Shown here one piece after another: positions 1 through 8,418 of a stretch of DNA of 64,000 nucleotides. Position 1 is the first letter of the stretch; each line of letters starts with the position of its first letter. The translations under genes were made by a program, and so were the position numbers. The notes below the pieces were generated by a model, which was given only the letters and a program-made list of their open reading frames with translations, ran no database searches and was not told the DNA's origin. Source of the stretch: Oscillospiraceae bacterium (GTDB lineage Bacteria; Bacillota; Clostridia; Oscillospirales; UBA929); contig WRCJ01000001.1 of the NCBI GenBank assembly GCA_009784085.1, positions 5,846 to 69,845 of the forward strand, in the 5' to 3' direction.

Positions 1-1980
1 GGGATTATCCAGAGCACCGCGGAGGGGGAAACGCCCTTGCAAAGGCGCCTTTCCCAGTTAAGCAAGATACTCAGCATCCTGGTGCTCGGCATATGCGCGG
101 TGATTTTCGTGGTCCAGCTCATCCGCGCGGGAGAAATCAGCACCGATGTTATCATGCCCAGCTTTATGCTGGCGGTGTCCCTGGCGGTCGCCGCTATCCC
201 GGAGGGGCTTGCGGCTGTCATCACCATCGTGCTTTCCATCGGCGTGACCAACATGGCGAAACGCAACGCCATCATCCGCCGCCTGCCTGCGGTAGAAACC
301 CTTGGATGTACGCAGATTATCTGTTCTGACAAGACGGGTACGCTGACGCAGAACAAGATGACGGTCGTGGAGAGTTATGGCGACGAGAAGCTGGTTGCAA
401 AGGCGATGGCCCTGTGTTGCGATTCCCAGCTTTCCCAAGATGGCGAGATCATGGGCGACCCTACCGAAAACGCGCTCGTGGCGCATGCGCTTGCAAATGG
501 GCTCGATAAAAACGCGCTCGCGGATCAATTCCCCCGCGTCGCCGAGGCGCCCTTTGACAGCGCCCGCAAACTGATGTCCACCATCCATAAAACGCCCAGG
601 GGGTTCGTCCAATTTACCAAAGGCGCGCCCGAAGAGGTGTTGCGGGTTTGTTCCCATGCGCTTGTGGAGGGGAACACCGGGGACACCGGGGGCGCCGCGC
701 CGGTACCCATGGTGCCCATGGCGCCCATGGTACCCATGTCGATAGGTATCTTGGAGAAAATAGACGCGCAAAACATGGATTACGCGAACCGGGCGTTGCG
801 CGTGCTTGCTTGCGCCTATAAAGAGTACGACACGCTTCCCGTAAGCTGCGGCCCGGCGGATATCGAAAGCGGCATGACCTTTGTCGGATTGACGGCTATG
901 ATCGACCCTGTTCGCCCGGAGGCCAAAGCGGCGGTGGATTCCTGCAACAGCTCCGGCATCAAGGTGGTGATGATCACCGGCGACCATAAGGACACGGCTA
1001 TCGCCATCGCGAGGGATCTTGGGATTATCACAAGCATGGATCAAGCCATCACGGGGCGCGAGCTGGAGAAGCTGTCCGATGACGAATTCGAAGACCGGAT
1101 TGAGAATATCTTTGTCTATGCGCGCGTTCAGCCGGATCATAAGGTGCGTATTGTCAATATGTGGAAACACAAAGGATATATCACCGCCATGACCGGCGAC
1201 GGCGTAAACGACGCGCCGGCTATCAAATCCGGCGATATCGGCGTGGGGATGGGCATCACCGGCACGGACGTAACGAAGAATGTCGCCGACATGGTGCTGT
1301 CGGACGATAATTTCGCCACGATCGTCGCTGCGGTGGAGGAAGGCCGCAGGATCTACGAAAATATCAAAAAGACCATCCAGTTTTTATTGTCTTCCAATGC
1401 AAGCGAGGTCTTATCGATTTTTATTGCCATATTGATGGGCTTTGAACTGTTTTTGCCGATCCATCTGCTGTATATCAACTTGATTACCGATAGCATCCCC
1501 GCTATCGCCCTCGGCATGGACCCCGCTGAATCCGGTATCATGGAGCAACCGCCAAGGGGGCGGAAGGAAGGGATTTTCTCGGACGGCCTTGGTTTCGATA
1601 CCCTATATCAAGGGGTTCTCATCACGATACTGACCCTGGCCGCCTATTTTATTGTGGATATTTGGGAAGGCCATACCGCTGCGATGACGGCGGCTTTCTA
1701 CACGATGTCCATGAGTGAAGTCTTCCACGCAGTCAATTTGCGCTCTAGGAAGCAAAATATTTTTACCCTGAAAACAACCAACAAGCTCATGTGGGGCGCG
1801 ATAGGGCTTTCGCTTGTCTTGACGCTTACGGTGATCTATGTGCCTGCTCTTGCCGATGTCTTCTCCTTGCAGGCGTTGACCCTCGCGGATTTGGCTCTCA
1901 CGACGGGGCTTTCGCTTACGATAATCCCGATGGTCGAGGCGGTCAAGGCCATCTTGCGGTGGGTGCGCAGGCTTCGATAG
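1..1980 (+). CDS. Calcium-type P-type ATPase, N-terminus cut by the window edge
   Basis: This encodes the C-terminal part of a P-type cation pump, most likely a Ca2+ exporter of the SERCA/PMCA-like P2 class. The frame is open from base 1, so the N-terminal actuator region lies outside the window. Visible in order: the membrane-segment-4 motif PEGL, the phosphorylation motif DKTGTLTQ near base 330, the nucleotide-binding KGAPE, TGD, the hinge GDGVNDAPA, then several C-terminal membrane segments. A Pro/Met-rich stretch of 9-bp repeats (about 684-740) interrupts the nucleotide-binding domain. That family looks the same without it. Ion specificity is inferred from overall similarity, not from a tested motif. 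Confidence 0.93.
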   Translation, partial: GIIQSTAEGETPLQRRLSQLSKILSILVLGICAVIFVVQLIRAGEISTDVIMPSFMLAVSLAVAAIPEGLAAVITIVLSIGVTNMAKRNAIIRRLPAVETLGCTQIICSDKTGTLTQNKMTVVESYGDEKLVAKAMALCCDSQLSQDGEIMGDPTENALVAHALANGLDKNALADQFPRVAEAPFDSARKLMSTIHKTPRGFVQFTKGAPEEVLRVCSHALVEGNTGDTGGAAPVPMVPMAPMVPMSIGILEKIDAQNMDYANRALRVLACAYKEYDTLPVSCGPADIESGMTFVGLTAMIDPVRPEAKAAVDSCNSSGIKVVMITGDHKDTAIAIARDLGIITSMDQAITGRELEKLSDDEFEDRIENIFVYARVQPDHKVRIVNMWKHKGYITAMTGDGVNDAPAIKSGDIGVGMGITGTDVTKNVADMVLSDDNFATIVAAVEEGRRIYENIKKTIQFLLSSNASEVLSIFIAILMGFELFLPIHLLYINLITDSIPAIALGMDPAESGIMEQPPRGRKEGIFSDGLGFDTLYQGVLITILTLAAYFIVDIWEGHTAAMTAAFYTMSMSEVFHAVNLRSRKQNIFTLKTTNKLMWGAIGLSLVLTLTVIYVPALADVFSLQALTLADLALTTGLSLTIIPMVEAVKAILRWVRRLR

Positions 1981-1987
1981 ACATAGC

Positions 1988-2011
1988 AACATGGCAACAT
2001 GGCAACATGGC
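1988..2011. repeat. Tandem repeat, three 8-bp units
   Basis: Three copies of AACATGGC follow the P-ATPase stop codon directly. The rest of the gap up to gatC shows no further structure. Confidence 0.85.
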
Positions 2012-2077
2012 ATGGCTCGATAATACATTTTATTGCGGTTATCGCGTCGCCCAATACTCATTTGGGGTTGGTATATC

Positions 2078-2473
2078 ATGCAAATCGATGATGCACTCAT
2101 CGCCTATCTGGAGGACTTGAGCTACCTCTCGCTTACGGATGGGGAAAAACTGCGATTGCGCGGGGATTTGGAGAAAATCCTCACAAGCATGGCGCGGCTT
2201 GGGGCTGTGCCCACCGACGGCGTGCCGGAGCGGAGCCATCCCTTCGATCATGTCAACGCCTTTCGGGAGGATGGGGCGAAGGCCTCCTGCGACCGTCAGT
2301 TGATACTCCGAAACGCGCCGGGTGGCAACAGCGGCAACAACGGCAACAGCGAATTCTTCGTCGCCCCACAAACGGTGGACTATGATGAGGGCGCCGAGGC
2401 CGGCGCAGGGGGCGGCATCGGGGGCCCCGCCGAGGTCGGCACCGAGCCCCCCGCACCGCCGGAGGTGGAATAA
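2078..2473 (+). CDS. gatC: Asp/Glu-tRNA amidotransferase subunit C
   Basis: GatC is the small structural subunit that holds GatA and GatB together in the complex that amidates misacylated Glu-tRNA(Gln) and Asp-tRNA(Asn). The N-terminal helix region (DALIAYLEDLSYLSLTDGE) and the central HPFDHVNAFREDGA segment fit the family. The ATG at 2078 follows a GGGG-containing site; an in-frame start at 2033 would add an unrelated N-terminus. The protein is about 131 residues against roughly 95 usual, because of a Gly/Pro/Glu-rich tail after the normal end. Its stop codon overlaps the gatA start by one base (TAATG), so translation is probably coupled. Confidence 0.9.
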   Translation: MQIDDALIAYLEDLSYLSLTDGEKLRLRGDLEKILTSMARLGAVPTDGVPERSHPFDHVNAFREDGAKASCDRQLILRNAPGGNSGNNGNSEFFVAPQTVDYDEGAEAGAGGGIGGPAEVGTEPPAPPEVE

Positions 2474-3945
2474 TGGCCATGGCTAAGGCCACGCAACGGG
2501 ACGCGGATACAGATGCGCTTTCACTGTCGGCTGCTATCGCTTCCGGGCAGGCTCGGGTGGCCGATGTGGTGGGTGCGGCACTGGATGCTATTGCGCAAAA
2601 GGACAAACAATATAACGCCTTCCTTTCGGTGGGCAACGAGGCGGCGATGGCTCGCGCACGCGAGGTACAGGCATCAATCGACGCCGGCCGGGCACCATCG
2701 CCCCTGGCCGGCGTACCCATCGCGATAAAAGACAATATCTCCACGGCGGGCGCACAGACTACCTGCGCCTCCAAGATGTTGGGCGGGTACACGCCCGTGT
2801 TCAACGCCACGGTGGTGGACAAGCTGGAAAAAGCCGGCCTGGTCGTGGTGGGGAAGCTCAACATGGACGAGTTCGCCATGGGCGGATCCAGCGAGACCGG
2901 CGTAAACGGCCCGGTACGCAACCCTTGGGATGTATCGCGGGTCGCCGGCGGATCCTCAGGGGGCAGCGCGGCGGCCGTGGCGGCGGGGGAAGTCCCGCTG
3001 GCCCTCGGGGCGGACACGGGCGGCAGCATCCGGCAACCCTGCGCGTTTTGCGGCGTCGTCGGCATCAAGCCCACGTACGGCGCGGTGTCCCGCTATGGCC
3101 TCATTGCCTACGCCTCCTCGTTGGATCAGATCGGGCCCATCGCCCAGAATATCGACGATTGCGCCGCGCTGCTGTCCATTATCTCGGGGCCGGACAAGCG
3201 AGATAGCACCTGTATCATTGACAAGCCCTTCCCCTTTACAGAGATCCATCCGGAACACCTGGACGGCGTCCGCATTGGTAGGCCCCGCAACTACTTCGGC
3301 GGCGCCTTGGAGGCAGGCACCAGGCGCGCCGTCTTGTCCGCCTCCGAGGTTTTTCGGGCGGCGGGCGCCGATGTCAGCGACTTTGAGATGCCCATGATGG
3401 ACGATATGGTCAGCGCATATTACATCATCGCCTGCGCCGAGGCTTCGTCCAACCTTTCCCGATATGACGGGCTAAAATACGGCTACCGGAGCGACAATGC
3501 CACAACCCTGTCGGAGGTCTACCGGCTCACCCGCAGCGAAGGCTTCGGGATGGAGGTCAAGCGGCGGATCATGCTGGGTTCTTTTGTATTGTCCTCCGGT
3601 TATTACGACGCCTACTACAAAAAGGCGCTACAAGTCCGCGCCCTGCTGAAAAACGTTTACAACGACCTGTTTTCGCGCTTCGACATGATCCTCTCCCCCG
3701 TGGCGCCCACGACCGCCTACCGGATTGGGGAAAACGTGGACGACCCCATGACGATGTACATGGGGGACATCTATACCGTGCCGGTCAACCTGGCCGGCTT
3801 GCCCGCCGTGTCGCTTCCCTGCGGATTTGACGACAAGGGTCTACCGGTGGGCTTTCAGCTGATCGGGAACGCATTTTCGGAACCGGCGTTGATAGGCGCG
3901 GCGAGGGTGTACCAAGATTTGTCAAGGGGGTGGGTTGGCCCATGA
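2473..3945 (+). CDS. gatA: Asp/Glu-tRNA amidotransferase subunit A
   Basis: GatA is the amidase that releases ammonia from glutamine for tRNA-bound Glu or Asp. The 490 residues match the family length. The amidase-signature triad is visible: Lys86 in GVPIAIKDN, Ser161 in the GGSSGGS loop and Ser185 in DTGGSIRQP, with spacing as in known GatA proteins. It lies between gatC and gatB with coupled junctions at both ends: a one-base overlap with gatC and an ATGA overlap with gatB. Equimolar production of the three subunits is the expected outcome. Confidence 0.97.
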   Translation: MAMAKATQRDADTDALSLSAAIASGQARVADVVGAALDAIAQKDKQYNAFLSVGNEAAMARAREVQASIDAGRAPSPLAGVPIAIKDNISTAGAQTTCASKMLGGYTPVFNATVVDKLEKAGLVVVGKLNMDEFAMGGSSETGVNGPVRNPWDVSRVAGGSSGGSAAAVAAGEVPLALGADTGGSIRQPCAFCGVVGIKPTYGAVSRYGLIAYASSLDQIGPIAQNIDDCAALLSIISGPDKRDSTCIIDKPFPFTEIHPEHLDGVRIGRPRNYFGGALEAGTRRAVLSASEVFRAAGADVSDFEMPMMDDMVSAYYIIACAEASSNLSRYDGLKYGYRSDNATTLSEVYRLTRSEGFGMEVKRRIMLGSFVLSSGYYDAYYKKALQVRALLKNVYNDLFSRFDMILSPVAPTTAYRIGENVDDPMTMYMGDIYTVPVNLAGLPAVSLPCGFDDKGLPVGFQLIGNAFSEPALIGAARVYQDLSRGWVGP

Positions 3946-5384
3946 AATGGGAGACAATCGTCGGCTTGGAGGTACACGTCGAGCTGTCGACGAAATCGAA
4001 GATTTTCTGTGCCTGCACCACGGCTTTCGGCGGCGCCCCGAACACGCATGTTTGCCCGGTCTGCGCGGGCATGCCAGGCGCCCTGCCCACGCTCAACCGT
4101 TCCGTGGTGGCGTGCGCCCTGCGGGTGGGGGTGACGCTGGGTTGCGCCATTACGCGATACAGCAAATTCGATCGAAAAAACTATTTCTATCCCGATCTGC
4201 CCAAGGCGTACCAAATCTCGCAACTGTACGCGCCCATTTGCCGGGACGGACACTTGGACATCGTGGCGGCGGGCCGCAAAAAGACCATCGGGATTCGCGA
4301 AATACACATGGAGGAGGACGCGGGCAAGCTCATCCACGATCCAGGGTCCGGCAACACCTTCATGGACTACAACCGCTGTGGCGTGCCGTTGCTGGAGATC
4401 GTCACAACGCCGGACTTTCGCGATGCCGACGAGGTTTTGGCCTTCCTCGACCTACTGCGCGAAACCCTATTGTACCTCGATGTGAGCGACGGTAAGATGC
4501 AGGAGGGTTCCCTGCGCGCCGACGTCAACCTATCGGTGCGCCCCGAAGGCGGCGCACTGGGGATCCGCACCGAGATGAAAAACCTAAACTCCTTCAAAGC
4601 CATAGCCCGCGCCATTGCGTTTGAATCGGCGCGTCAGATCAAGGTGTTGAAACTGGGGGGGGTAGTAACGCAGGAGACCCGCCGTTGGGACGACGATGCC
4701 GGCGTTTCCCTGGGGATGCGATCCAAGGAGGACGCGCAGGATTACCGTTATTTCCCCGAACCCGATCTCCTGCCCATCGTCATTGACGATCCATGGCTTC
4801 GGGAAATCAAAGACGGCATCCCCGAGCTGGCTCAGCAAAAACGCCGCCGCTATATCGACGAACTGGGGCTCTCCGAACCCCACGCGGCGGCGATCACCGC
4901 CCACAAAAATATCGCCGGCTTGTTCGAATCGGTGTCGAAAAAGAGCGGCCAACCGCTTGAGGCGGCCAATTTGATCACCGGCGCCATCATGCACATGTTG
5001 AACCAGAGCGGCACGTTGCCCGAAAACCTGCTCATCGACGCCGACAAGCTCTCGTTCTTGATCCTTCTGGTGGCCGAGGGGAAAATCAACCGAAGCGCAT
5101 ACAAGGAGGCGGTGGAAGCCGTCTTCCTGCATAACGTCGACCCGGAAGCCTACGTCACGGAGAGGGGCCTCCTGATGATCTCCGACGGGCATTTGATTGC
5201 CGAAACCGTCCGTGATGTCCTTGCCCAAAACCAAAGCGCCGCAGCGGACTATCACGCCGGGCGCACGAAGGCATTCGGGTTCCTCATGGGCCAGGCGATG
5301 CGGCGCGGCGGCCGGTCATGCGACCCTGACACGGTAAAAAAAGCGTTGACAGAAGCCCTGCAACGCTGGGTGCCTATAGGGTAG
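3942..5384 (+). CDS. gatB: Asp/Glu-tRNA amidotransferase subunit B
   Basis: GatB binds the misacylated tRNA and carries the kinase/transamidation site. The N-terminus WETIVGLEVHVEL, the zinc-type cysteines in FCACTTAFGG and HVCPVCAGMPG, and the EGSLRADVNLSVR block are diagnostic. The ATG at 3942 forms an ATGA overlap with the gatA stop and has AAGGGGG upstream; a GTG at 3930 would leave no room for a ribosome site. The protein has 480 residues, normal for the family. The stop codon TAG (5382-5384) is part of the GTAG that opens a family A palindrome, so the last codons run straight into repeat DNA. Confidence 0.97.
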   Translation: MKWETIVGLEVHVELSTKSKIFCACTTAFGGAPNTHVCPVCAGMPGALPTLNRSVVACALRVGVTLGCAITRYSKFDRKNYFYPDLPKAYQISQLYAPICRDGHLDIVAAGRKKTIGIREIHMEEDAGKLIHDPGSGNTFMDYNRCGVPLLEIVTTPDFRDADEVLAFLDLLRETLLYLDVSDGKMQEGSLRADVNLSVRPEGGALGIRTEMKNLNSFKAIARAIAFESARQIKVLKLGGVVTQETRRWDDDAGVSLGMRSKEDAQDYRYFPEPDLLPIVIDDPWLREIKDGIPELAQQKRRRYIDELGLSEPHAAAITAHKNIAGLFESVSKKSGQPLEAANLITGAIMHMLNQSGTLPENLLIDADKLSFLILLVAEGKINRSAYKEAVEAVFLHNVDPEAYVTERGLLMISDGHLIAETVRDVLAQNQSAAADYHAGRTKAFGFLMGQAMRRGGRSCDPDTVKKALTEALQRWVPIG

Positions 5385-5703
5385 GCGCGGCATCCCTGAC
5401 GCGCCGGGTTGGTCGGCGGGGGTTGGAATGATGTGGATCCTGCGACTACGCGCAGGATGACGGGGGTGGGTGGATCGCCGTAGGGCGCGGCATCCCTGAC
5501 GCGCCGCAGTATACGCCATTCGTAGCCGCGGCATCCCTGACGCGCCGGGTTGGTCGGCGGGGGTTGGAATGACGTGGATCCTGCGTTCTGCGACTTCGCG
5601 CAGAATGTCGATAGAAAGTGAAGTAGGAGCGCAGGATGACGGGGGTGGGTGGATCGCCGTAGGGCGCGGCATCCCTGACGCGCCGTAGCATCCCTGACGC
5701 GCC
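5381..5703 (+). repeat. Cluster of family A REP-like palindromes and a duplicated hairpin block
   Basis: Five GTAG-led copies of family A (GGCGCG stem, loop GCATCCCTGA, CGCGCC stem) lie at 5381-5405, 5480-5505, 5522-5546, 5659-5684 and, truncated, 5685-5703. Between them a larger block occurs twice (about 5406-5505 and 5547-5684). It contains another hairpin with stems ATCCTGCG/CGCAGGAT (5437-5458 and 5578-5637). The second block carries an extra insert between these stems, with its own TTCTGCG/CGCAGAA stem. No gene is seen in this gap. Confidence 0.9.
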
Positions 5704-5774
5704 GTTGTCAATCTGTGGTGCAATAATTTGTAAAATATCACAAAAAGGAGAAAAGGAAAAAGTTTTTTTTGGTT

Positions 5775-6485
5775 ATGGTTAAGCGTCTCGCCGGTACATT
5801 CGATAGTATTAACGAAGGCTTCCGCAAGATCAACCAGAGGGGAGACGCCGCTATGTATATCCCGCCGGTCAAGCCGCTGCGCACAGCCGACCCGGTGTCG
5901 AGGGCGCGGACCGCCTACACAAACACGAGCTACCCCAAGGCACCTATCCGGACGTCGCCGACGCGCGACAAATTCAGCTTGTCCGACGAGGCGCGCCTAC
6001 GGGAAGAGTACAGCCTGCGTTTGTCGCAGGAAGGCTTCCGCAAGCGCAAAAGAAAGGGCGCCTCGCTGCCCTCGCTGCCCACACTGCCCGACATGGCACG
6101 TCTATACGAGACGCTCTACAATGAAATCTGTCAGACCTTCCGCCAGCGCGCGGGGGATATGATCGCCCACGCGCAGACGCTGGATTACGCCTGGCGGGAC
6201 ACGCTGGAAAACCTCGCGCATGTTGTGGCGGAACGGCTGGCCCACCGCGAAGGGGATCCCCGCGCCGCCAACATCCCGATGCTGACGGACATCATCGGGG
6301 AGGCCCACCGGAAATTCGCCGACATCTTCTGCGCGGCGCTTCCCACGTCGGGCGCCAACCATGCCATTTCGGTTGCCCTCCGCGAGGCTATCAAGGTGTT
6401 GACGCTGGTGCAGAACTACGATTTGTCCCTGTCGGACACCATGGCTTTGTTGTACTACCGACGCGGCCTGGAAAAGCAGCGTTGA
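5775..6485 (+). CDS. Hypothetical protein, family not recognised
   Basis: I do not recognise this protein. From ATG 5775 it has 236 residues, no signal peptide and no membrane segment. The N-terminal third is basic and Pro/Thr-rich and probably disordered, followed by a Lys/Arg run (RKRKRKG). From about residue 110 it is mostly helical, with regular hydrophobic spacing (TLYNEICQTFRQRAGDMIAH). The start is uncertain: ATG 5853 has a very good AGAGGGGAG site 8 bases upstream, while 5775 and TTG 5769 lie behind an A/G-rich stretch that is poorly spaced. The last 95 bp overlap the end of the opposing acetyltransferase gene. Codon use resembles neighbouring genes, so it is probably real. Confidence 0.65.
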   Translation: MVKRLAGTFDSINEGFRKINQRGDAAMYIPPVKPLRTADPVSRARTAYTNTSYPKAPIRTSPTRDKFSLSDEARLREEYSLRLSQEGFRKRKRKGASLPSLPTLPDMARLYETLYNEICQTFRQRAGDMIAHAQTLDYAWRDTLENLAHVVAERLAHREGDPRAANIPMLTDIIGEAHRKFADIFCAALPTSGANHAISVALREAIKVLTLVQNYDLSLSDTMALLYYRRGLEKQR

Positions 6486-7020
6486 TGATCGCCATTTGCA
6501 CATGATCCTCCCAAACGCCGTTGATGTTGAGATAGGCGCGCGCCAGCCCCTCGCGGGAAAAGCCCAGCTTTTCCACGACGCGCAGCGAGGGTTTGTTGCG
6601 GGGCATGATGTTGGCTTCCAGGCGATGTAGGCCGAGTGTCCGGAAGGCAAACGCCACCAGGCGCGCCAGTGCCTCGGTGACATAGCCCGAGTTTACGTGA
6701 TCCTTGTCCGCGCGGTAGGACACGGCGGCGCCCTGGAAGGAACCCCGCACCACGTTGACCAGCGCCACCGATCCAATGACTGCGGCGGGCGGGGCCTTGG
6801 GGATCATCCAAAACCGGTAGCCGCTGCCGACGGCCATGTCCCGCTCCTCCTGCCGCAACAGGCGACGCTGTCCCTGCACGGTAAAGAAGGATTTCTCCCT
6901 AATCGGTTCAAAAGGACGTAAAAATTCCCGATTGCGCACGAAATACGCGGCGACCGCCGGCGCTAGCCGAGGACTGGAGGGGAAGAGTAAAAGCCTCTCG
7001 GTTTTCATGATGTCCGCCAT
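6391..7020 (-). CDS. GNAT-family N-acetyltransferase, RimJ-like
   Basis: A GCN5-related acetyltransferase that would transfer acetyl from acetyl-CoA to an amine. It opens with TERLLLFPSSPRLAP, typical of RimJ/RimL-like proteins. It then shows an acceptor-strand region (GSVALVNVV) and the C-terminal block HRLEANIMPRNKPSLRVVEKLGF, which carries the conserved Asn and the region contacting CoA. An in-frame ATG at 7008 is an alternative start. The final residues after VQMAIINAAF are low in family character and are antisense to the convergent gene ending at 6485. The substrate is not predictable; protein N-termini or small amines are both possible. Confidence 0.88.
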   Translation of the reverse strand: MADIMKTERLLLFPSSPRLAPAVAAYFVRNREFLRPFEPIREKSFFTVQGQRRLLRQEERDMAVGSGYRFWMIPKAPPAAVIGSVALVNVVRGSFQGAAVSYRADKDHVNSGYVTEALARLVAFAFRTLGLHRLEANIMPRNKPSLRVVEKLGFSREGLARAYLNINGVWEDHVQMAIINAAFPGRVGSTTKPWCPTGTNRSSAPASTP

Positions 7021-7038
7021 TTGTGATTTCTCCCTGTT

Positions 7039-7062
7039 GTCGCTATGTCGCTACGTCGCTAT
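7039..7062. repeat. Tandem repeat, three 8-bp units
   Basis: Units GTCGCTAT, GTCGCTAC and GTCGCTAT, then degenerate copies up to about 7085. It fills the gap between the acetyltransferase start and the DUF1015 gene end. Confidence 0.8.
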
Positions 7063-7094
7063 ATCACTGTTGTACCTGTGTCGCTGTGAGGGAT

Positions 7095-8372
7095 TTACTC
7101 GTCAATCGGGTGAATGACCAGTCCGGTGGTCAGCTTGGGGTAAAAATACGTGGCCTTTTGCGGCATGCGCTCCCCGTGCCCGGCCACGCGGCCTATCATG
7201 GGGACCGGCGTGGGCGGCAGCAGGAACGCGCACTGGAATTCGCCGGATCGCACCTTGTCGCAGGCTTCGGCGAAATCACGCGTATAGATGAGGTGGTCCT
7301 GGGCGGCCAGCTTTTTTTTGTCGATGCCCAGATGCGGCTCCAAGATGCATGTATGCAACATGGTAACCTCCAGGGCGCAATAGGCTTCGCTCTTCCCGGG
7401 CAGGCGCCGCCGGACGTCGCCGGAATCCTTGAGCGTGAACAGCGTCACCCTGTCACCGCCGGCGTAAAAGCCCACGGTATGCGGGGTTTCCGCCAGCCTC
7501 GCGGACACGGCGACGGCATCCGCCGGGCAGGTTGTTTGCCAAAACCCCTCCGCCAACGACGCCGCCAGCGCATCCGCGGAAAAGCCGGGCAGGCCGCGTA
7601 CCAAACGGTGCGTGGGCCACACCACCAAATCGGGGTGGCGCATGTCCGCCAAAAACATGAGCACGGTCCCCAGCGGGCTGTCGGGAGGCAGATCCGCGTT
7701 TTTTTGTTTTTGATCCGCAAAGAAGGCGAGTGCCGTTTCGTAGCGATGGTGCCCGTCGGCGATGATGATGCGCGTGTCCGCCAGCGCACGGGTCAACGCC
7801 GATAGGGCGCCGGGCTCTGAAACCACCCACAGGCTGTGCGTCACCCCGTCGCCGTCGGTAAACGATGTGTCCGGATCGGCGGCCATAGCGGATAGGAGCG
7901 TATCGTTCGGGAATCCCTCGGGATCCTCGTACAGCCCGTAGATAGGGCTGATGTTGCAAAAGGTCTCGCTCATCAACGCGTATCTGTCGGACTTATCCTT
8001 CGACAAGGTCTCCTCATGGGGCAGGATGACGCCCTTTTCGAAGGGTTCCAACCCTACCCGCGCAAAAAACCCATACACGGCGCGGGACACGAGCCCATCG
8101 GCAAACGACATGCGATATACATAATAGGCAGGGGCGTCGTCGCGGTCGAGGATGCCCTCCTCCCGCCACGCACGCAACAACGCGCCGGCGCGGCAGTAGC
8201 AATCCTCGCCTAGCGGTCGCTCCAACCGGATGATGTTGCATGGGTTTTCGGCCTCCAATATGGGCTGACGGTCGATGGGGATGATGTCATAGGGGGGGCA
8301 GCATAGTTTCCCGGCGTCACGGGTGAGGGTTTCGTTGTACCGAAGCGCGGCAAAGGGGGATATTCTGGCCAT
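7095..8372 (-). CDS. DUF1015 family protein
   Basis: A 425-residue protein of the DUF1015 family, whose members are cytosolic and whose biochemical function is not firmly established. Family marks are the N-terminal FAALRYN and CCPPYDIIP, the EETLSKDKSDRY stretch, and IIADGHHRYETAL in the middle. The start has AGAGGAGT seven to eight bases upstream. A sigma-A type promoter (8421-8449) lies inside the 3' end of the preceding kinase-like gene, so this gene can be expressed on its own. In other genomes DUF1015 genes often sit near serine biosynthesis genes; none are seen here. Confidence 0.92.
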   Translation of the reverse strand: MARISPFAALRYNETLTRDAGKLCCPPYDIIPIDRQPILEAENPCNIIRLERPLGEDCYCRAGALLRAWREEGILDRDDAPAYYVYRMSFADGLVSRAVYGFFARVGLEPFEKGVILPHEETLSKDKSDRYALMSETFCNISPIYGLYEDPEGFPNDTLLSAMAADPDTSFTDGDGVTHSLWVVSEPGALSALTRALADTRIIIADGHHRYETALAFFADQKQKNADLPPDSPLGTVLMFLADMRHPDLVVWPTHRLVRGLPGFSADALAASLAEGFWQTTCPADAVAVSARLAETPHTVGFYAGGDRVTLFTLKDSGDVRRRLPGKSEAYCALEVTMLHTCILEPHLGIDKKKLAAQDHLIYTRDFAEACDKVRSGEFQCAFLLPPTPVPMIGRVAGHGERMPQKATYFYPKLTTGLVIHPIDE

Positions 8373-8418
8373 GATTCCACTCCTCTTATCGTCAATCGCA
8401 ATTCACTCGCCATTATGC

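Noticed and set aside
5381..5703. CRISPR array
   Set aside because: The repeats are spaced irregularly, occur in both orientations elsewhere, and the spacers are themselves repeated. No cas genes.
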